In this document: positions 10,862 to 19,859 of the stretch, piece after piece
Numbering within the stretch: the stretch's first letter is position 1
Layout of the letters: each line of letters opens with the position of its first letter
Assembly: GCF_000281045.1 (NCBI RefSeq)
Contig: NW_008246112.1
Span: 73,566 to 96,080 of the forward strand
Length of the DNA: 22,515 bases
Direction of reading: 5' to 3'
From: Saprolegnia diclina VS20
Lineage: Eukaryota; Oomycota; Saprolegniomycetes; Saprolegniales; Saprolegniaceae
Notes under the pieces: generated by a model
Database searches by the model: none
Told to the model about the DNA's origin: nothing
Seen by the model: only the letters and a program-made list of their open reading frames with translations
Made by a program: the position numbers and the translations under genes

Positions 10862-11608
10862 ATGGGGAACGATGGGGGTGTCATCGCGGTCAAGCGCAAG
10901 TTCATGCGCCATGGCCAGCACAAGCAGCGCGACGAGCAAGCTGACCAGCGCACGCTACGCGCGAAGCGCACGACCATGTGCGCCTTGACGGACGAGCCGC
11001 TGGCCGCGCCGATCGTGGCCGACAAGCTCGGCAACCTCTTCAACAAGGCGTCGCTCCTCGAACGTCTCCTCGAGCGCACACTGCCGCCGGAGCTGAGCTA
11101 CATCCGGTCGATGAAGGACCTTGTCAACTGCAAGTTTTACGCCGACGAGACGTCGGGCCTTCGCCACTGCCCGATCACGCTGCAGGCCTTCAACGGCAAG
11201 CACCCGTTCATCGTCCAGAAAAAGTGTGGCTGTGTCCTCTCGGAGAAGGCGCTCAAGGAAGTCAAGTCCCCCGAGTGCCTCATGTGCGGCGCGCCGGCGC
11301 GCGAGAAGGACCGCATGGCGCTGCTCTTGCCCGAGGAAAAGGCCATCGAGGTCATGCTCACGCTCCACAAAAAGGACGATGGCAAGGTGACAGCCGCCGC
11401 TCCCGCGCTCAAGCGCAAGCGCGACGACAATGCACCGAACGCGCCCAAGTCCAAGGTCCGCGCCGTGAGCGAGGCCCTCGATGCAGTCCAGGCCGAGAAG
11501 GAGAAGAGCGCAGTGTTCGCCTCGCTCTTCTCGGGCGAAAAGTCATCCCAAAAGTCGGCCAACGACCTTTTGATGACCGTCGGTGGCATGCGCTACACGC
11601 TCTCCTAG
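10862..11608 (+). CDS. RTF2: Replication termination factor 2 (RTF2 family)
   Basis: A single exon encodes 248 residues. The protein starts MGNDGG.I, the hallmark N-terminus of the RTF2 family. It carries the family's RING/U-box-like zinc region: Cys40 in TTMCALTDEPL, then a second half with Cys103 (RHCPIT), Cys122 and Cys124 (KKCGCVLSEKALKE), and Cys139 and Cys142 (ECLMCGA). In fission yeast RTF2 stabilises paused forks at a site-specific barrier; in human cells its proteasomal removal allows restart of stalled forks. The tail is Lys/Arg-rich with KRKR at about 184-187, a likely nuclear signal, and ends GGMRYTLS. It is intronless, unlike most neighbours, and divergent from the separase gene. 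Both act on chromosomes during S/M phase, so shared control is plausible but not shown. Confidence 0.93.
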   Translation: MGNDGGVIAVKRKFMRHGQHKQRDEQADQRTLRAKRTTMCALTDEPLAAPIVADKLGNLFNKASLLERLLERTLPPELSYIRSMKDLVNCKFYADETSGLRHCPITLQAFNGKHPFIVQKKCGCVLSEKALKEVKSPECLMCGAPAREKDRMALLLPEEKAIEVMLTLHKKDDGKVTAAAPALKRKRDDNAPNAPKSKVRAVSEALDAVQAEKEKSAVFASLFSGEKSSQKSANDLLMTVGGMRYTLS

Positions 11609-12263
11609 CCATCGTGTATACTTCCTCTTCTGCAAACTAACTAACGCTTCATGACCGTGAAAGCTCCACTGTCGCAGCGACACGCCTTCTCCTCCGACTC
11701 CAACACAACTCGGCACGTATCTGTCATCGCTCAAGCCGATGGCGAGGCCTGACGCGCTCCTTCCAACCGCAAGAGCCAACCACGTGGCCCGGCACTGTCC
11801 TCTGTCGCTGACTGTCGTGCAGCCCGACAGATCCACGACAGTATTCCCACCGTCTGCTGCGTCTCTGGACTTGGCTTGGCTTGCTGGGTCGGCGTCTCTT
11901 CCGGCCGGGCGACCGGCGGCAGCCAACCACACGGTTGCAGGCTATCAGAACTGGAGCTGTCGACAGATATTGCCCGGTTTACTAGAGAAGGTACTCTGGT
12001 TACGACCAATCTGGTAGTCGTCTAGATGAACGAGATAACTTACTCTTCCTTTCACCGTCCTCTGCGACGCATTTACTGCTCCAGTCTCCAGTGTACCCGT
12101 CCTCGGTCAGTGCATGTCGCTACTACATATGCAGCCTGCCAACAAGGAGCTCTAGGCCCATGATGGGCCCGAGGCAGCATAGGGGCCAACACGCCGCATG
12201 GCGCCTCAGTATGACACAGCCGACCAATTGTACACAGTGTATGCAAATGAGACGACTCGTCGA
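11609..12263. other. Convergent intergenic region, RTF2 / helical-protein gene
   Basis: No supported gene is seen. This is the 3' flank of both neighbours. It holds an interrupted palindrome, GGCCCAT-g-ATGGGCC, at 12155-12169. Open frames here lack coding bias. Confidence 0.4.
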
Positions 12264-13136
12264 CTAAGCGTGGTGGCCCACGGCCGACGTGTTCCAGCCC
12301 TTGCGCTGCATCTCGAGGAGCTGCTCGTCGAGCGCTTCGGCGAGCTGCGTCGTGGCGTTCATGATTTGCACCAGCGACTTGCGCACTTGATCGGGCTGTT
12401 GCGGTACGTGGCGGCGCAATGCACCCAAGTCGTTGCAACTGCCCGAGGCTTCCATGCGCGTCGTGGTTACGAGCCGCCGATACTCCCGTTCAAAGACGTC
12501 GAGGTCCAGGACGCTGAAGCGGGCGTCGCCACTTCGCTGCGAGCCAATCGCATACTGCCCATGGGGATCCTACCATGTGACGTTGGAGGCATGCACGTCG
12601 GGAAGACAAAAGCGATGCTGACTGTCGACCTGCACAAGCGAATAGATGCGGTCCGTGCCGAGGTACTTGGTCCGCGCGTTGGCTTGCTCCTATGCCTCGT
12701 GTGTTATATTAGATCCTTGCAGTCATATCCTACAATCTTGGTGATAAGCCGGTCCTTGATCTGCTCGTGCTCGAGGTGTAGCTGCTCCTAAACGCAAATG
12801 ACTGAGCACCCAACGCCGTTTTGTCAACTGCGGTCGTTGGAGTACGGCAAACGCCATGTCATCGAGCTTCTTCTTGGCGGCCGACCGCCGCAAGTAGGCT
12901 TGGGACGCCGCTTGGTGCTCGGCCGCCCGTGCCAGCGTCTACGTACCGTAAGATCTAAGAGCTGAAGCTAATCAAAGTGCAAAGTGAACCATGTGCCGCC
13001 GGAGCTTGGAGAAGCAGGCCGACTCGGGCCGCGTAACGCTGGTGGGTAGTGGTGTGCGCGCGATGGTGCTAGCGGTCATGGGCCGGCGGGCGACGATCGT
13101 CGGCGCGTTCTCCATCGTCTGCGCGCCGAACACCAT
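12264..13136 (-). CDS. Four-exon helical protein of unknown family, with one in-frame TAG (possible pseudogene)
   Basis: Exons, in minus-strand order, are 13136-12990, 12938-12846, 12787-12734 and 12689-12264. All junctions are phase 0 and the introns are 51, 58 and 44 nt. The encoded product is about 239 codons. It is largely helical and charged, with segments such as SAAKKKLDDMAFA and EQLHLEHEQIKDRL, and ends EQLLEMQRKGW...GHHA. I do not recognise the family. The fourth exon contains a TAG at 12570-12572 after NVTW, yet the frame beyond it still reads like protein (DPHGQYAIGSQRSGDARF). Either this is a nonsense mutation or assembly error, or the TAG lies inside a 60 nt intron (12515-12574, GTAGGA...TTCAG) that would preserve the frame. 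That intron would end in CAG, unlike every other intron here. The start at 13136 is tentative, because the frame is open further upstream. Confidence 0.58.
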
Positions 13137-13883
13137 AAGATTGGCAAGTCGTTTTATAACTGAAGAGGGTCCACGTCTGCTTGAGAGATCAGAGTACAAA
13201 GCCAGCGTTGAACCTGCGTCATGCTACATCTCTTGTACTGGCATCCGACAAGATACGCTCGTTTGACGCAGGATCGCACCATGACGCTACGTAAGAAGCG
13301 TCGGCATGGAGCCCGAGGACGCCACACGTCTCGTTCATTTGTCTGTGGAACCCGAGCTATCCTTTGTCGCCTGTCCCACCTCAACACCCCTCAATATTCA
13401 ATCGATCGACACTACATATGCTTGTTGTTTGTTGTAGCGAGTTGGTATCGGTGTTGAGACCACGTAGCGCCGTCCATGGGGCGCTGTCGGCGCTACACGG
13501 TTGCGCTACCGGCAAACAAAGACAGTCTATTGACGTTCTGTCTCGTACATCAAAGCCCTAGGCGAGCCGGCTGCCAATTTCACCAGCAGCGATCGTCGAG
13601 ACGTGACGCCTGCCACTCACTGCCTGCCACTCACTGCCTGCCACTCTCGTCGTGGAGCAGGACGCTGCTGCCACAAGGTGCTTTTGCCGACAGAGCCACC
13701 GTCCAGGTCTTGACTCGGAATCGTCAACCTTGGCCGCGGTGGGGAGCTGGCGGTCGGAGGGTAGGGGTGGTTCGACCCGCCCTGTGCAACGCTACTACGC
13801 TCCTTCCACGTAACTAGTACGTTGGTGGGTCACAGCGCAATAACAACAATAGAATGAATAGGCATAGTAGCGCCGTCGCTATC
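13137..13883. other. Intergenic, with a short tandem repeat
   Basis: No convincing gene is seen. It holds the 14 bp tandem repeat listed separately. A TATAAAA word on the minus strand at 13152-13158 is only about 16 nt from the ATG at 13136, too close to act as a classical TATA box. Confidence 0.4.
13608..13646. repeat. 14 bp tandem repeat, 2.8 copies
   Basis: The unit GCCTGCCACTCACT is present at 13608-13621 and 13622-13635, with a partial third copy at 13636-13646. The two full copies are identical. Confidence 0.85.
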
Positions 13884-15124
13884 TTAGTAGGACGCCGACC
13901 GATGCCACACTTTGACAGTGCTGTCGATCGACGCAGTTAGTAGTATATCTTCAGTCGGATGGCTCACGACGGACCGGACGGGCTTGTCGCCGTGCGCGAC
14001 AAACGAGCGCGACGCATCGTGGGCGTGGAGCATGTCCCAGATAAGCACGCGGCCGTCTTCCGAGCCGCTTAGGATACGCGCGTCGTCGTACGTAAAGCCG
14101 CACTCGACGCCGTAGGACGAGAGCGCATGGCCTTCGAATGCATTGAGCTCCGTGCCCGAGGCCGCTTCAAACAAGACGACACGCTTGGCGAGCGTCGACG
14201 CCACGATGCAATTGAGGTCGCTCGAGAGCTGCAAACTCACGATAGGACCTAGTACACAGTCGAATCGGACTGGTGGACGATATGCGCCATGGGACGCACT
14301 GTGCAGGTTGTCTTGGGTGAGGAGGCCGGCGCGGAGGTCGTAGCTGCGCACGTAGCCATCGACACACCTACATGACGCGCCATGCTGTTTGTACCAGAGA
14401 GTCGTATCGAAATACCCTGTGATGAGCTCATGGTCGGTGATTTTGACGCTGGTGACGCTGTCCTTGAAATGGTCGAGGATTTGGATCGGGGCAAATGAGT
14501 TCCGCGACCTAGCAGTACGACGATGGCACTGAGAAGAGCATGCAACGAAGCAGACGTACCGCATGTCCCAGAGACGCACGGTGCTGTCGTACGAGGCGCT
14601 GGCGACGACCGAGCAGTCGTCGTTGTACTCGACGGCATTGACGCTCTAGAGATATGTTCTTCGGCAAACGATCCTCCAACGCAGTGGGCGTACGTGGCTA
14701 TGGCCGTCGAGCTTGCGAACGACCTTGCCCGTGGCCACGTCCCACTGGAAGATGGCCTTGTCGCGGCCACAGGATACAAATTTGGCATTGTCGTGCTCGC
14801 TACCCGCTGCTGAGCCCAGGCGCCGACGATAGAGAGGAGACGTACATGGCCACATCGCGCACCTCGTAGCCGTGCAGACCCGTGTACGACTTGACGAGGA
14901 ACGCCGACTCGGGCCCCTCGAGGCCATCACGGTGCGGGTTCCAGAGCTTGATCGTGCGGTCGTTGCCGCAGCTCATGCAGTACGTGCCCTTGTCTAGTTG
15001 ACGTCGCGGGCATGAGCGCCATGCTCCTACTCAAAGATGCGAGCGTAGTACCGTTGAAGCGGACGGCGATGACCGGGCCCACATGGCCGCGCAGGACGCG
15101 CGTGCACTCGTACGCTGGTGGCAT
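13884..15124 (-). CDS. WDR83: WD40 protein of the WDR83/MORG1 family, seven exons
   Basis: WDR83/MORG1 is a seven-bladed WD40 scaffold. In animals it organises ERK and HIF-prolyl-hydroxylase modules, and it also associates with spliceosomes. Exons, in minus-strand order, are 15124-15052, 14993-14846, 14799-14694, 14645-14560, 14508-14416, 14367-14300 and 14248-13884. Introns are 46-58 nt and the product is 312 residues, the family's usual size (about 315). WD repeats are visible as GNDRTIKLWN, GRDKAIFQWDV, SYDSTVRLWDMR, CVDGYVRSYDLR, GSEDGRVLIWDM and SIDSTVKVW. The family block SRNSFAPIQIL...DSVTSVKITDHELITG is diagnostic. The start at 15124 (MPPAYECTRVL) is the only ATG in frame; a GTG 30 nt upstream is not needed. 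No initiator motif like those of other genes is seen; instead a pair of 16 bp repeats lies upstream. Confidence 0.92.
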
Positions 15125-15169
15125 GCTGTGCGCTGCTCGATCCCAACGGTGCACTACACTATATCAAGT

Positions 15170-15215
15170 CACCTTAAATCGTGTGTGTCACTAATTGTGC
15201 ACCTTGAATCGTGTG
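15170..15215. repeat. Two 16 bp direct repeats upstream of the WDR83 gene
   Basis: CACCTTAAATCGTGTG (15170-15185) and CACCTTGAATCGTGTG (15200-15215) differ at one base and start 30 bp apart. Each is followed by a CACTAA word. They sit 46-91 bp upstream of the WDR83 ATG, in the divergent promoter region, where paired factor sites would be expected. Confidence 0.65.
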
Positions 15216-15494
15216 CAATAGCCACTAAAATAGTGTGATTTCGGGTACTCACCATTAGGAATGAACCAGCGAAGCGCTAGCCTTTCTGAGGGCGCTGCAT
15301 GGACTGTTTGCTAGGTGCGATGCTCGGAGGACGCCTTGCAGCTCGTGGTCGCGGCGAGGGCAGCGAGGTCAATACCTCTGAAAATGCATGTTACCGCGCA
15401 ACTCACGGGTCCAGGCTGGCCTTTACACCGCAATTGACCTCTCAAACTTGATGCATCAAAACGAAGTCCGATTCTGAATATTCGCCAACGCAGC
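15216..15494. promoter_or_regulatory. Divergent intergenic region, WDR83 / F-box-WD40
   Basis: The two ATGs are 370 bp apart and divergent. No further gene is supported. A minus-strand frame at 15311-15496 contains a short coding-like stretch (DLAALAATTSCKASSEH) ending at a stop, but it has no ATG-led context or match. CTCAAACTTG near 15441 and CGCCAACGC near 15483 only loosely resemble the initiator motif. Confidence 0.35.
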
Positions 15495-17346
15495 ATGGAC
15501 GCGCTCCTCGGCGATACGCATGTGTGGGCGACGATCCTCGGCTACGTCCAGCGCCACGACGTTGCCATGATGGGTACGCCATTCTCGCTCTCTACCTCAC
15601 GCCCAACCGCATGCGCATCTAGCCTGCGTGAACAAGACGTGGTCCAAGGCCGTGGCGCGGCCGCAGGTGTGGGAAGTGCTGGCGCAGGCGCCGCGCGGCC
15701 CGTTCCTCGCGTCCTGCTTTCGCCGCGCCTCGTCGTACGCGTACCGCGAGACTGATGTGCCGGCGCCGTACGTAGCCATCCGACGGCTACCTCGTGATGG
15801 CTCATGGAGCAATCTGACCTAGGAATGTCAATCGCCGCGGCGCGCCGCCAACGATCCGCGGCTGTCTCCTGAGCGACCGCTCGACGCTCAAAGATTACAT
15901 CAACGAGCTCCGCGCCATGTACTACGAGACGCAGAACCTCGCCAAGACGCCCGTGTACCTCGCGGTGCCGGACGCCCTCTACGATGACGCGGCCAGTGTT
16001 CGGACCGACCGCCCGTTCACGCGTGACGAGTGGCGCCGCGCGGCCTTCCAGTCGGTCGCGCTCATTCAGAGTCCGAGCAGCCCGCTTGCGACACACGTAC
16101 ACGCTCCCAACCCCGCTTTGCGTTTTCAATTGAGGATGCAACTAGGTGCTTACCGGCACGATCCTGCATGACACGGCCTTCTTCTACCTCTGGCACCTCA
16201 AGGAAGCTCGGATCGTTGCGACCATCTACCATGCGCTCGCCACGTGCTTTGACACGTGTGCGAAGATGCTCGTCATTGGTGCTTCCGACGGCACGGTCAA
16301 GACGTGGGACCTGGCGGCCGCCGTGACCGCGAAAACGACATCGCCTGTCCGCGGATTGGCCCCGACATCGACCCTCGCACCGCGCTCGCACATTGGCCTC
16401 GCGCCGTTCCTACCGACGCGCGCCAACCAGCGGCACAAGCCCGTCAAAGTCCAAGTCGACGTGAGCGAAGGCTCGTTTGTGTTTGTGGCTGCCACGTACG
16501 AAAAAGGCGACGTGTCGGTGTGGAATGCGACCAAGGCCGAGCTCACGACGTCGCTCTCGGTCGACAGGTATCGATTTACCGACCTCGAACGATTTTTCTG
16601 GATTTTTTCTGATTTGTTTCTGAATTTTTGCGCATAGTATCCACAAGTCGACGCTGCCACGGGCCGCCCGGACGCCCGCGCCGCAAGTCACAAGCCTCAT
16701 GCTCTTCCGCAACACGCTTGTGTGCGGCACGTCGGTCGGCCTCGTTCGGGTCTTTGATACGCGCGACGCACGGCTGAGCCACCGCATCAGTGGCCACCCC
16801 GGTACGTTGCACCCTAACCCTCTGGGCTCCAATCAGAAATGGGATCTATATTGCCGTGTATTAGATGCAATTGTCAAGACACTGACGCGCGGCCGCGTGC
16901 TCTGGAGTGCCGGTCGGGACGGTTCGGTGCGCTGGTGGGGCGGCAAGTCACCCAAGGTCCTCCCCAAGTCGCTCCTCTGCGAAGGCCCCGTGTCCCATCT
17001 CGAGATGGACGAGTCGGTGGTTGTCGCGGCGTATGGCACCAAGGGCATGCAGGCGTGGGACGTGCGCACGCAGCAGCCGCTCACCACCTTTGGCGCGACC
17101 GACGGCGTCGATTCCGTCGTGTTTGACAAGCGGAAGCTCGTGAGTCTCTCGCCGCAAGGTGTCGTGCACGTCTGGCGTTGGTTTGGCTTGTACCCGGTCC
17201 ACACCTTCCCGACGCAGCATGTGTACACGGCGGTCGCTCATGACGAACGCCACCTCGTGCTGGGGACCACCGACGGCGCTGCCGTGCTCTACCGCATGGA
17301 AGGTATTCCGTCCAAGAAGCCGCCGGGTGCCCTCTACGACTACTAG
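15495..17346 (+). CDS. F-box / WD40 repeat protein, six exons
   Basis: This is a likely substrate receptor of an SCF ubiquitin ligase: the F-box binds Skp1 and the WD40 propeller binds targets. Exons are 15495-15573, 15623-15767, 15823-16096, 16146-16567, 16638-16801 and 16865-17346, giving 521 residues; introns are 49-70 nt. The first two exons join to form the F-box (residues 1 to about 45: ATILGYVQRHDVAMMACVNK, then TWSKAV and VWEVL). WD-type blades follow: GASDGTVKTWDL, KGDVSVWNA, GTSVGLVRVFDTRD, GRDGSVRWW, GTKGMQAWDVR, PQGVVHVWRW and GTTDGAAVLYR. The linker between F-box and propeller is about 100 residues with no known domain. The 63 nt fifth intron has no in-frame stop, so its retention would add 21 residues. 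I cannot assign a specific ortholog. It is divergent from the WDR83 gene. Confidence 0.88.
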
Positions 17347-17684
17347 CTTAATAGATCGATTGACGATATACTCCAATATAAAAATGACAACCTCGACACG
17401 GCCCAGCATTTTGTGTAAGCCGCCCTCTGTCCGCTACTGGTGCTGTCTCAACGGTGTCTGTCTGAAGACAATCATATATGACGGCGTCAATAGCCCCCAG
17501 TCATTGATGTGTCGTGTCCAGCTGGACGGTGATGACGGTCATGACGAGGACTGACACTGTTCCAGCGGTGCTTGGTGCCCACTGGATAGTTCGTAGTCAG
17601 AATATCCAGTCAATGGAATAGCGGAAAACACGTTCATTATCGGATACTGGTGCGGTATCCAACTCGTTGGATAGCAGTGGATCA
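17347..17684. other. Convergent intergenic region
   Basis: This is the 3' flank of the F-box/WD40 gene and of the minus-strand genes that follow. It is A/T-richer than the genes, and no gene or structured element stands out. Confidence 0.4.
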
Positions 17685-17921
17685 TCAAGGCGTGGTGTGA
17701 CGCAGCTGTGTTTTGGGGTACAGGACACTGGACGCTGGTAGTGTCGTGTTGCGATCTCCTCGTCGGACGCCCATGGTTGACGCCGAGCGAGGGATGTAGG
17801 TGTACGTGGTGGTATCACGACGTTGCACGCGCGCAATGACACCGGCCGGCGTCCCAAGGACTTCGCAGGAGGTCATCGTTGTCGGCGGTGGCCCCGACGA
17901 CGACGAGTCTCGGTTGCCCAT
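17685..17921 (-). CDS. Small hypothetical protein (doubtful)
   Basis: A 78-residue frame runs from the ATG at 17921 to the TGA at 17685-17687. The first 50 codons are G/C-ending like real genes and begin MGNRDSSSSGPPPTTM. The last part loses this bias. An internal donor-like GTACACC near codon 38 hints at an intron, but I found no acceptor giving a better continuation. No family is recognised and no initiator motif is seen. It starts about 95 bp beyond the stop of the RS-rich gene on the same strand, so it could also be an unrecognised 3' part of that transcript. Confidence 0.33.
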   Translation of the reverse strand: MGNRDSSSSGPPPTTMTSCEVLGTPAGVIARVQRRDTTTYTYIPRSASTMGVRRGDRNTTLPASSVLYPKTQLRHTTP

Positions 17922-18015
17922 ATTGCCAAAGCCAATTATAGACTGTACTCTTTTGCACAGCTGCAAAGTATAGAGTATCGAGTTGATACTAGGAAAAGGA
18001 ATCCACGTTATTCGG

Positions 18016-19033
18016 CTAAAAATGACGTCCCGTGTCGGGTTTGAACTCGGGTTCGGGCTTGGACTCGTCCTTCTTTGTGAGCAGATGCTCGAGGCGCCGC
18101 GCTTCGTCCATGTTGCCGGCCTTGTAGTGCATCTGCATCTGGTCGCGGAGTCGCTGCTGCTCGCGCATGTGCTCAATCTTGCTGCGGTCCATGGTCTGCA
18201 TAATGAGCGCAAACTCCTTCTTGTTCGCGTCGGCGCGCTGGCGCATGCGCTCGGCATACGCCGTCTCCTCTTCTTCCTTGGCACTCGGCTTGTGTCGCTT
18301 GGCGCGCTTGGCCTGCTCCTTGGCAAACTTGCGCTGCTCGTACTTTTCAACGTCGTAGTACTTCTCATGGGGCAACGTCGCGGTGTTGTAGTCCTCCATG
18401 TAGTCGCGGAAGTGGTCCATGGCCTCGTACTTGGGGCCGTTAAAGTCGGGGATCTACATGGAGTTATAAACCTGGGCGATCACAGAGTCCATGGCGTACC
18501 TTTTTAACGTCGCGTAGCCAGGCCTGGAACGACACAGCCTTGGCGTGGAAGTCGGTCTCGCGCAGAATACCATACTTGCCATACTCGTTCTGGTTGATGG
18601 CAAGGGATGAGGATGCTTTCTTCTTGTGACTCTTCTTGCTTTTCTTGCTCTTCTTGTCCTTCTTGCTCTTCTTGGACGACGCCTTCTTGGACGAACGACG
18701 GCGACGACGCGCATCGTCCGAGTCGCTGCTGCTCGCGCTGTCGCTGCTGTCGCTTTCGCTGCTGCTGCTATAGTCAGCCGCCTTGCGTGTCGCTCGCTTG
18801 TCGCTCGTCTTCTTGGACGTCTTGCTGTCGCTGTCGTTGCTACGACTGCGACGACGCTCGCGGCTAGCACTGCGCTGGCGGCGGCGCGACCGCTCGGCAC
18901 TGGGGCTGCGGCTACGACGCCGGCGGTCTGGGCTGCGGCTCTGGCGGCGGTCTGCGCTTCGTCGCCGCGTCTGGTCTGGGCTGCGCCGGCGGTCACGGCT
19001 GCGGCTGCGGTGCGATGGTCGCCGGTCGCTCAT
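18016..19033 (-). CDS. RS-rich nuclear protein with an SCI1-like C-terminal domain
   Basis: Exons 19033-18500 and 18453-18016 flank a 46 nt intron (18454-18499), giving 323 residues. Residues 1-65 are Arg/Ser dipeptide-rich (RS domain, as in splicing-associated proteins). Residues 88-107 are a Ser/Asp run and 110-140 a Lys/Ser-rich tract, likely nuclear or nucleolar targeting. The conserved part begins near 149 (NEYGKYGILRETDFHAKAVS) and continues across the splice junction (AWLRDVKK, then IPDFNGPKYEAMDHF) to NTATLPHEKYYD. From memory this arrangement resembles the plant style cell-cycle inhibitor 1 (SCI1) family; the match is by eye. A charged coiled-coil follows, with KEEEETAYAERMRQ and MREQQRLRDQMQMHY. 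The likely setting is nuclear, perhaps splicing or cell-cycle control. The assignment is moderately sure for the domain and unsure for function. Confidence 0.8.
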
Positions 19034-19859
19034 TTCGATGGATGGGCCGTATCCGGAACACACGCTGGTTGGGATCGAAACAGTGTATTGTACGGATATC
19101 ACACGCCACCCAGCAAACAGTGTCTTTCACAGAAATAAACACTGTTTCCGGCTACTGCAAAGCAGTGTTCTCACTGGCGCCTCTTGTGCCCGATCCAGTG
19201 CTCGTACCTCGAACGAAAGACTCGGTGATACGTTGCTAGCCGTCCCTACAACGTATTGGCGAGACGGTGCATGTCTCGGTGGAGCCCGGCACGACTCCAA
19301 GGACCGTCAAACCGTGATCTGCACGCCGAGACAGACTCGGTCCCGACTCGTACTTGAAGTGAAGGTATCAGTACTTGTCGAGGAGGACTGGGTGAGAATA
19401 ATGCGTTTGAAAACGACGGTCGGGAATGAAAGTGTGATCCATACACTTGCGTAAGGACGTGTTTCACGTTATCTTCACTGAAGACTCTGCATTTCATTTT
19501 TGAAAAAAGAGGCAACTCGAGTTGAAGTGAACGTTCGGAGACCAGCGCCTAAGTAGAGACCATCTTTCGCAGCGCCCATCACACGACCAAAGTGGTTGCC
19601 ACGGTGGGGCTCGAGCTGGGGGCCGTCTGTTCATAATGAACCGAGTCGTGTCAGAAGCTAAAGAAGCGTCGTGGTTCCTTGTGCACTGTGTACTGTATCT
19701 ACAACGGCATACACTTACGTAAAGGTTATGGGCTTGATAACTCGGTGCTTATTGAGGGTGTGTCCAGTGTACATGAAGACAAGCTGTTAGGAAGAAGGAG
19801 CGTTGCGTCGTCAACACGCCACGTAAGGACAGAGCAAATGCATAGTATTACTGAGTTAC
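19034..19859. other. Intergenic, 5' flank of the RS-rich gene, with AAACAGTGT copies
   Basis: No gene is supported over about 825 bp. AAACAGTGT occurs at 19078-19086 and 19115-19123, and inverted as ACACTGTTT at 19139-19147. The last two can pair as a 9 bp stem with a 15 nt loop. Another CAGTGT lies near 19163. These may be factor sites. No initiator motif of the kind seen elsewhere is found before the ATG at 19033. Confidence 0.4.
19115..19147. repeat. Inverted repeat, 9 bp arms
   Basis: The arms are AAACAGTGT (19115-19123) and ACACTGTTT (19139-19147), perfect complements separated by 15 nt, about 80-115 bp upstream of the RS-rich gene. A further copy of the first arm is at 19078-19086. Confidence 0.6.

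Noticed and set aside
13152-13158. TATAAAA on the minus strand as a TATA box
   Set aside because: It is only about 16 nt upstream of the proposed ATG, too close for a TATA box to direct a usable transcript start.
15311-15496. Minus-strand 61-codon frame in the WDR83/F-box gap
   Set aside because: Only a short part looks coding, there is no family match, and it overlaps the F-box gene start and the divergent promoter.
16802-16830. Telomere-like CCCTAACCCT word
   Set aside because: A single short occurrence inside a deduced intron, not an array.
18454-19138. Plus-strand open frames antisense to the RS-rich gene
   Set aside because: Low-complexity shadows of Arg/Ser and Lys codons; the minus-strand protein has conserved domains and a clean splice junction.
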